Positions 60,001 to 64,000 of a stretch of 64,000 nucleotides of DNA are shown here, in pieces; within the stretch, counting starts at the first letter, position 1, and every line of letters starts with the position of its first letter. Where the stretch lies: contig JAUNAB010000005.1 of the NCBI GenBank assembly GCA_030527795.1, positions 53,470 to 117,469 on the forward strand. Reading direction: 5' to 3'. This DNA is from Pasteurellaceae bacterium. GTDB taxonomy: Bacteria; Pseudomonadota; Gammaproteobacteria; Enterobacterales; Pasteurellaceae. The position numbers were made by a program, and so were the translations under genes. The notes below the pieces were generated by a model. That model made no database searches. It saw only the letters and a list, made by a program, of their open reading frames with translations, and had not been told where the DNA came from.

Positions 60001-60408
60001 AAATAAATCAGCAATAGTACGAGCAAGTTGATAAGCCTTTTGTTGTACATTCAATTCATTATTATCATTTTGCTCTAAATAATGTTCTAACGCAGAAAAA
60101 TCATTTTCTAACATTAATTCCATTAAATGCCAGGTCATTAAGGCTTTACTGAATTGACTATTTAATTCAACATCAGGAAGATTATCAACATATTGTTGCC
60201 ATAAAAAACTCGCGGGCATTGGAAATCCCAGGTTTGCAGCTACGCCTTGTTTTAACGCAATCTGCATTTGAAGCCATTGTGCCATTCCTGGACTTTGCAC
60301 CAAAATCGTTTCTGCTTGGAAAGGATCATCTAACGGCTGCGTTTGCATAATCTGAATTAACAGATCCTTAAGCAAATCAAGATCATTTGAATGATAAACT
60401 GTAAACAT
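57028..60408 (-). CDS. recC: RecBCD exonuclease V subunit RecC
   Basis: Recognises Chi and holds the RecBCD helicase-nuclease together, routing double-strand ends into recombination. It is 1126 aa (E. coli 1122), beginning MFTVYHSNDLDLLKDLLIQIM, with SPGMAQWLQMQIALKQGVAANLGFPMPASFLWQ (about 49-81) and the central LLPMRSIPFKVVCLLGMNETDYPCQ (about 661-685). As in H. influenzae and E. coli, four pseudopilin genes lie immediately upstream. recB and recD are not in this window. Confidence 0.97.
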   Translation of the reverse strand: MFTVYHSNDLDLLKDLLIQIMQTQPLDDPFQAETILVQSPGMAQWLQMQIALKQGVAANLGFPMPASFLWQQYVDNLPDVELNSQFSKALMTWHLMELMLENDFSALEHYLEQNDNNELNVQQKAYQLARTIADLFDQYLVYRPDWIDLWEQGEEAQVLRQIAQQNMTSTEALRQLEQDIQWQAQLWRALTKKISLTHPANKIQHRAHLYRHYLQKLTQQSPKNLPSRLFIFGIPALPQTYLESLNGISQYCDIHLFFNNPSQEYWGDIIDPAFWQTKQYRLSLSEPEQKKPWLTGRVDLEQTQDSEQLQVGNPLLASWGKLGRDFFYLLSSNAQVADFVFPVQNDQQNLLAQVQQKILELASSKKGSLNFDPADNSLSIHACYSPMREVQHLQDYLLHLFQSDSTITPKDVVVMVADIDKYTPYIQAVFGQYGTKDKRHIPFSISDGKLSENDVLIASFLSLLNLKESQFSAEEILALLDIPAIRANFHISLNQLEQIRYWVEESGIRFGLEQEQNGQFNYNAWQSGLMRLLLGYALSSEQGEWQQSVAFDDSYGLKGELVGALADFIAQLAHWYQKIQQSYSIREWQNILNELIEKVFDDNEASQATLVYLKQAIEQLVEQLEQIHFSMPLTIEVLAQALAEQLDNNDFSVKFLVGKVSFCTLLPMRSIPFKVVCLLGMNETDYPCQQVPVSFDLMQYQMRKGDRSRRNDDRYLFLEAILAAQQYCYISYVGRSLVDNAVREPSVLVSQLLDYLYDNLDEIPTAVNERGKADKKLKPLVCYHPMTAFSPYNFTQQGSFAHHWQPLLHTEALEIADFVVQTETIETIVEPRYIELEQLIRFVKNPVNYFFNNQLGVYFEREDPLIPDFENFTLSGLQRYEFNQHLLNHEMHLERELNNLKLSGYLPRANFAQIYQQQIQETVAEFRRAIGCPLQQIPESESILIPLATPWGTVEIGGEVDRLFQLQDNTQRVSWRVGKLSDNFMIENWLYYLVQVVSHLSQPAPIFYVKEGKQIKGYSFTPIDLAQATEQLVIYVQSFILGRSRLQWVVTQDVGGYLKLISNEPVDLDKCRAKLDDIANGSPYQSGNVYWQRLLEQSQQVDLTKINHQTADWFALMNQSLINVEN

Positions 60409-60479
60409 ATTTTACCTATCTCAATACCAATTTGGTGGGTATTTTTGCCCAGTTTATCATTCACCGCAAGAGAAAATCA

Positions 60480-60773
60480 CTAAAAAACCAATTTACCCAT
60501 TGGGTAGCTCACTGAAACTTGTTTCCCTGCACAAGAAATATTAAAACGAAGTTGATTTTGCCATACCACAGACTCGCATTGCATACCTAAAAATAAGCGT
60601 TGCTTTTGATTCTCAATAATTTGTATTGCCTGAAAAACTTGATAAATTTTGACCGCGGTTTGACGCTGATTCGCACTCCATTGGCTAAGCGTAAAAACGA
60701 TCAGACTAAATAATGCCAAGCAGACTAATAAAGATAACGTGCTCATTCCACGAATATGATGTAATTTATTCAT
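60480..60773 (-). CDS. comQ: Competence pseudopilin-like protein ComQ (PpdC-like)
   Basis: 97 aa with a type IV prepilin-like leader: short basic MNKLHHIRG followed by MSTLSLLVCLALFSLIVFTLSQW, with the usual Glu at +5 missing. It corresponds in position and size to the last gene of the H. influenzae comNOPQ set and to E. coli ppdC, directly before recC. The ATG at 60773 overlaps the comP end by 8 nt. The longer frame uses TTG. An uptake-like core (60652) encodes QTAVKIYQ. Confidence 0.72.
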   Translation of the reverse strand: MNKLHHIRGMSTLSLLVCLALFSLIVFTLSQWSANQRQTAVKIYQVFQAIQIIENQKQRLFLGMQCESVVWQNQLRFNISCAGKQVSVSYPMGKLVF

Positions 60774-61452
60774 CCTGATGTTCCATTTCAAAATCGTGCC
60801 AACTTTTATCCGCGGTTTTCCAGCGTTGCATTCTCCCAGTCAACTCGGTTGCTACTTTTTTTGAATAAATTAATTTTACACCATCACCTAATGTTAACCG
60901 TCCACCCGTTACCACCGCACCTCGTACTTCGCCTTGTCCGTGAATCATCAGATCCCCTTCAGCAATAATTAATGCTTGACTTTTCCCGTCCAAATAACAG
61001 TCTGTTTGAGAATGATTAAACCAATAGAAATGGGGAGTATTATCTGTTTCTAATTGGTTAACTTGATGAAAAAAGCTGTTCTCAAAATATTTAATTAAAT
61101 CAATATTAACAAAAGTATCTAGCTTTCCTTCTGCATAGGCTTTATTTGGTGCTTTCTTAAATAAGGGGTGACAAAAGAAAAATTGTTTGAGAGAAGAGTC
61201 AATATCGAGTGCAATTTCTGAGATTAAATAAGGCTTATTTTCACCCCTTGTATTTTGAATACAGCCAGTAATCAACCTTTCTCGACTTAGATCCTGTAAT
61301 TTTAATGTACTCTCCACATAGCGCTTACGTTGTGCGGTTATCCCTTGATGAAAACGTAATAAATCTTGATTAAATAGCATTAACATAAATAAGGTTGAGC
61401 TGATAATCAGCAGAAAACTGATTGTAATAATGCCTTTATTTAATTTAATCAC
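60766..61452 (-). CDS. comP: Competence pilus-associated protein ComP (YgdB/PulK-like position)
   Basis: 228 aa. N-terminal basic MIKLNKG, then a hydrophobic helix IITISFLLIISSTLFMLMLF, then a periplasmic beta-rich domain (cysteines at residues near 64, 94 and 157). It occupies the third position of comNOPQ, equivalent to E. coli ygdB. Overlaps with comO (8 nt) and comQ indicate translational coupling. Presumably a minor pseudopilin-complex component, by position rather than motif. Confidence 0.72.
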   Translation of the reverse strand: MIKLNKGIITISFLLIISSTLFMLMLFNQDLLRFHQGITAQRKRYVESTLKLQDLSRERLITGCIQNTRGENKPYLISEIALDIDSSLKQFFFCHPLFKKAPNKAYAEGKLDTFVNIDLIKYFENSFFHQVNQLETDNTPHFYWFNHSQTDCYLDGKSQALIIAEGDLMIHGQGEVRGAVVTGGRLTLGDGVKLIYSKKVATELTGRMQRWKTADKSWHDFEMEHQDE

Positions 61453-62149
61453 TTAATGCTCCTTGATTTAACAAAGGAACAATCATATTCGTTTCGTAAG
61501 AAACTAATGGATTTGAGAGTAACCGCCCAGATAAATGTAGATTGATAGCTTTCCGTTCAGCAAACCAATCAAAAGTAAATTCGGTTATCTGATATTTTCC
61601 ACGTTCTAACATTGTTGTCCAAGATTTATCTTGTTGGCATAGACGATCAGTTTGAATAAAATTTCGGCATTCAGCCCCTATGCATCGATCATTAATGCCC
61701 GATGTAAGCATTTCAATATTATGATGATGTAATCGATAATCAAAGAATTCAACATTAAGTTCTTTAGTATTATTTCTTTGCTTGTTAATGCATTTATAAC
61801 TATTTTTGCCCAAGCAACCGCTGATATTACGATCATAAAAAAATAAGATACAATCTGGCTTTACCGAATGATGAGCAAACAAATTAATATTCAAATCGCC
61901 CATTTGTTCAAATAAGCTCAAATTACTTTCATTCTTAGCTATGCCACGAAAACCTGCACGACGAATATCACGCCCTATCGTCTGCAAAACTAATTGAAAA
62001 TCCGATTGTAATAATAAACGTTGCTGCCAAATTCTATTACCATACTGCTCAAGTTGAAAAAATTTTAAAATACTCAATAATAAAATACTAGATAAACTAA
62101 TACTCATCAATAGCCCTATCGTAGTAAAACCAGCATAAATTTTTCTCAT
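61445..62149 (-). CDS. comO: Competence pseudopilin ComO (PpdB-like)
   Basis: 234 aa. The ATG at 62149 gives MRKIYAG|FTTIGLLMSISLSSILLLSILKFF, a prepilin-type leader with cleavage after Gly7. It has the minor pseudopilin GspJ/PpdB layout with a cysteine-containing C-terminal domain. The longer frame begins with TTG inside comN. It lies 11 nt after comN. Confidence 0.75.
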   Translation of the reverse strand: MRKIYAGFTTIGLLMSISLSSILLLSILKFFQLEQYGNRIWQQRLLLQSDFQLVLQTIGRDIRRAGFRGIAKNESNLSLFEQMGDLNINLFAHHSVKPDCILFFYDRNISGCLGKNSYKCINKQRNNTKELNVEFFDYRLHHHNIEMLTSGINDRCIGAECRNFIQTDRLCQQDKSWTTMLERGKYQITEFTFDWFAERKAINLHLSGRLLSNPLVSYETNMIVPLLNQGALSD

Positions 62150-62160
62150 ATCAAATTTTT

Positions 62161-62673
62161 CTAATCGCGAGTTGCTAAACAACCACTTCGGATAAATTCG
62201 CCAGATTTCACCCTAATATCGCCCGTATTAGAGAAAGAAAAGACCACTCTTTCATCACCACTGCGTAAAATGAAACATTTAGCCTGCGAATTCTTCTGAA
62301 TAGCACCAAATACTGTTATCGGTATCCAATTATCATATTTATAATCTAACTCAATACGCTCTGAAAAATAAGGATAATAAAATAAGGCTTCTTTATTACA
62401 TTGCTTTGGCGAAAAACAGTTACAATTTGATTTTTCTTTCTGAGAAAATAAACACCATTTCTTATTATTCTTTGATACAAATAGTGAAAAGCTATGCATT
62501 GAATTCTCACTTCGTGCTTGAATATAACGTAAAAATAAATAAAGCCGTTGTTGTTCTAAATTAAGTTGTCTTTTGTCATTAAAATAATGCCAACTTGATA
62601 ATGACAAAGTTAGACATAAACTTAGCAAAAATAAAATAAAAACCAATTCAATTAATGTCATACCCTTTTGCAT
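62161..62673 (-). CDS. comN: Competence pseudopilin ComN (PpdA-like)
   Basis: 170 aa. Textbook prepilin leader MQKG|MTLIELVFILFLLSLCLTLSLSSWH with cleavage after Gly4 and Glu5 present. The C-terminal domain has several Cys residues (NCNCFSPKQC, KCFILRSG). First gene of comN-O-P-Q, required for DNA uptake in H. influenzae and controlled there by Sxy/CRP. GAGGTGAATT precedes the ATG. Confidence 0.8.
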   Translation of the reverse strand: MQKGMTLIELVFILFLLSLCLTLSLSSWHYFNDKRQLNLEQQRLYLFLRYIQARSENSMHSFSLFVSKNNKKWCLFSQKEKSNCNCFSPKQCNKEALFYYPYFSERIELDYKYDNWIPITVFGAIQKNSQAKCFILRSGDERVVFSFSNTGDIRVKSGEFIRSGCLATRD

Positions 62674-62743
62674 AATTCACCTCACAGAACAGTGATTAAG
62701 CATAATAGCTCTCTAAGAAAAGAAAATAGTTATTATTAATACT

Positions 62744-62759
62744 TGGAATATTGATCACA
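62744..62759 (-). promoter_or_regulatory. Candidate CRP/CRP-S site upstream of comN
   Basis: On the reverse strand this reads TGTGA-N6-TTCCA, with flanking TTT, about 75 nt before the comN start. One half-site is perfect and the other poor. A Sxy-dependent CRP site is expected here from H. influenzae, but this match is weak. Confidence 0.35.
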
Positions 62760-62783
62760 AAATATATTACATAAAATTCAACC

Positions 62784-62800
62784 TTATTTTTGACCGCGGT
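62784..62800 (-). repeat. USS-like repeat upstream of the competence operon
   Basis: CTTATTTTTGACCGCGGT region, core 62793-62800, single, in the gap between the 62.86-kb gene and comN. Confidence 0.7.
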
Positions 62801-62817
62801 TTATTAAGCAAAAGAAA

Positions 62818-62840
62818 AAGGGTAAACAATGTTTACCCTT
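62818..62840 (-). terminator. Terminator of the substrate-binding protein gene
   Basis: A perfect 10-bp stem, AAGGGTAAAC / GTTTACCCTT, with loop AAT. The A-rich left flank gives T's on the reverse strand. Confidence 0.8.
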
Positions 62841-62859
62841 ATTTTCTAATCACTCTTTT

Positions 62860-63849
62860 CTATTTTGCTAAATCATAATAATGCGTATTATAATATTTTT
62901 TCGCATCCTTTAACTCTTTTTTAGGCTCAGCAAATTTTGCACGCAAATTCATCACGTTAACCACACCTTTCTCATCAATCTCTGCATTCATATTTTGTAA
63001 TAATTCTTGCAATGCTAATGGAGCAAGTTCTGGCGTCATATCTTTATCGTTCGCAATTAAGATAGCTTCAGCAATTCCCTTATTTTGTGGTTCGGCAGCC
63101 CAAGCTAATGCTTTACGATACGCTTTAATAAATTTAACCAAAGCTTCTTGATTCTCTTTTACCCAACTTTCTTTTGCAACACCAACGGTGCCCTGAAAAT
63201 CACCTAAAGTTTTGCCCGTTGCTAAAATATTAAAACCTTGCTTTTGTGCTTGAATATTCATCGGCGTACGTAATAAAGTTGCATCAGTTTTGCCTGCAAC
63301 TAATGCATCAAAACGTAAATTGGTGCTACCAATACTACTAATATTGGTTTCATTATCCGCAATCTTATTTTCTGCTAAGAAATTGCGTAAAACAAAAGCA
63401 TAGCCTGTCGTTAATGCATCTACTGACAAGTTTTTCCCTTTTAAATCCTGTGCAACTTTAATTGTTGGCTGGCTGACTAGAGATAATAAGCCATTATCTA
63501 CGCCCATAAATGCAAAGAAATCAGCATTATCTAATTTTAATGCACCTTGATTTTCACGGTAAGCAATTACGTTATCCATTCCAGCAATCGCAATTTGGAA
63601 ATCATTGTTATATAAACCTTTAGCTAAGAATTTCGAGTTAGGTGTGTAATCTAAACGAACTTTCAAGTTTTCATCTTTAAAAAAGCCTTGACGTTCAGCA
63701 ATCCAAACGGGTAAATTCCAACCGCCAGAAAAAGTAATTACATTTAATTGAGTTGGTTTTGGCTGCTCTTGTTTTGGCGTTTCAGCGTGAATTGATGAAG
63801 CCGCCATTAGACCTGTGAAAGCTAAAGTGAATAAAGTTTTTAATTTCAT
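62860..63849 (-). CDS. ABC transporter periplasmic substrate-binding protein (NMT1/SsuA/ThiY-like)
   Basis: 329 aa. Signal peptide MKLKTLFTLAFTGLMAASSIHA. The mature part has the NMT1-type pattern: TQLNVITFSGGWNLPVWIAERQGFFKDENLKV, then FQIAIAGMDNVIAYR and KNLSVDALTTGYAFVLRNFL. Family substrates include sulfonates, taurine, nitrate, thiamine precursors and phthalate, and the sequence does not decide. No permease or ATPase lies on this side. The gene has its own terminator, and partners could only be upstream, outside the window. The ATG at 63849 is chosen for the signal peptide. A strong promoter lies 80 nt upstream. Confidence 0.82.
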   Translation of the reverse strand: MKLKTLFTLAFTGLMAASSIHAETPKQEQPKPTQLNVITFSGGWNLPVWIAERQGFFKDENLKVRLDYTPNSKFLAKGLYNNDFQIAIAGMDNVIAYRENQGALKLDNADFFAFMGVDNGLLSLVSQPTIKVAQDLKGKNLSVDALTTGYAFVLRNFLAENKIADNETNISSIGSTNLRFDALVAGKTDATLLRTPMNIQAQKQGFNILATGKTLGDFQGTVGVAKESWVKENQEALVKFIKAYRKALAWAAEPQNKGIAEAILIANDKDMTPELAPLALQELLQNMNAEIDEKGVVNVMNLRAKFAEPKKELKDAKKYYNTHYYDLAK

Positions 63850-63931
63850 ATAAAATCCTATACTATGAAAATAGATATGTAGTCGAAACAACCTTATCTT
63901 AGCCAAGACAATCAACTAAAATAAGGGTTTT

Positions 63932-63961
63932 ATTATACATTATTACCAACCCTTATGTAAA
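63932..63961 (-). promoter_or_regulatory. Promoter of the substrate-binding protein gene
   Basis: On the reverse strand: TTTACA (63961-63956), 18-nt spacer, perfect TATAAT (63937-63932). The -10 lies between the arms of an AAGGGTT / AACCCTT inverted repeat (63923-63929 and 63948-63954), a possible operator. Confidence 0.6.
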
Positions 63962-64000
63962 CATTAGAAAAAAGAAGATATAAATAAACAAATAAACAAA

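Overview
This is a stretch of chromosomal core genome from a gammaproteobacterium of the family Pasteurellaceae. The genus cannot be fixed from the sequence alone. The placement rests on four things. First, the proteins most resemble Haemophilus/Pasteurella homologues, for example TehB with its fused N-terminal domain and the bifunctional GshF. Second, the competence cluster comN-comO-comP-comQ sits directly upstream of recC, as in Haemophilus influenzae. Third, the DNA is A+T-rich. Fourth, a short repeat occurs throughout with the architecture of a Pasteurellaceae DNA-uptake sequence. Its core here is ACCGCGGT followed by CAAAAAT(T), not the familiar AAGTGCGGT or ACAAGCGGT.

Layout. 1-9.3 kb: lysC, rpsO, a tRNA-Ser, suhB, ubiG (reverse), gyrA, fumC, tehB. 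9.3-18.9 kb: sstT (reverse), an SOS-controlled UmuD-like protein without the catalytic dyad, a MepS-like lipoprotein, the pyruvate dehydrogenase operon aceE-aceF-lpdA (reverse), acyP. 19-33.9 kb: a UPF0319 protein, yccF-yccS, a half-size EamA protein, pth-ychF, mmuM with an APA permease, an FMN reductase, ydbH-ynbE with an unknown membrane protein, a TRIC-type channel protein, proA. 34-41 kb (reverse): a cysteine-type ABC importer operon followed by gshF, and miaB. 41-46 kb: ubiF, a thioredoxin-like protein, mpl (reverse), fbp, a lipoprotein. 46-51 kb (reverse): mlaFEDCB-ibaG-murA. 51-54 kb: glpF, broken by two lesions, and intact glpK. 54-62.7 kb (reverse): an unknown ORF, xseA, roxA, recC and the four pseudopilin genes comN-Q. 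62.8-64 kb: an ABC substrate-binding protein.

How the genes fit together. Several neighbourhoods are functional units: the pyruvate dehydrogenase complex; Mla phospholipid transport with IbaG and MurA; the inter-membrane bridge YdbH-YnbE; cysteine import next to glutathione synthesis; and a competence pilus module beside the recombination nuclease RecC. No IS element, prophage, integrase or CRISPR array was seen.

The most interesting signals are the variant uptake repeat, with about 35 perfect ACCGCGGT cores, many as inverted pairs behind genes and two encoding signal-peptide cores; the tandem LexA-type boxes in front of a UmuD homologue that has lost its cleavage-site Cys, Ser and Lys; and the doubly disrupted glpF next to intact glpK. 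All functional statements are from reading the sequence and from memory of the families. No search was run.
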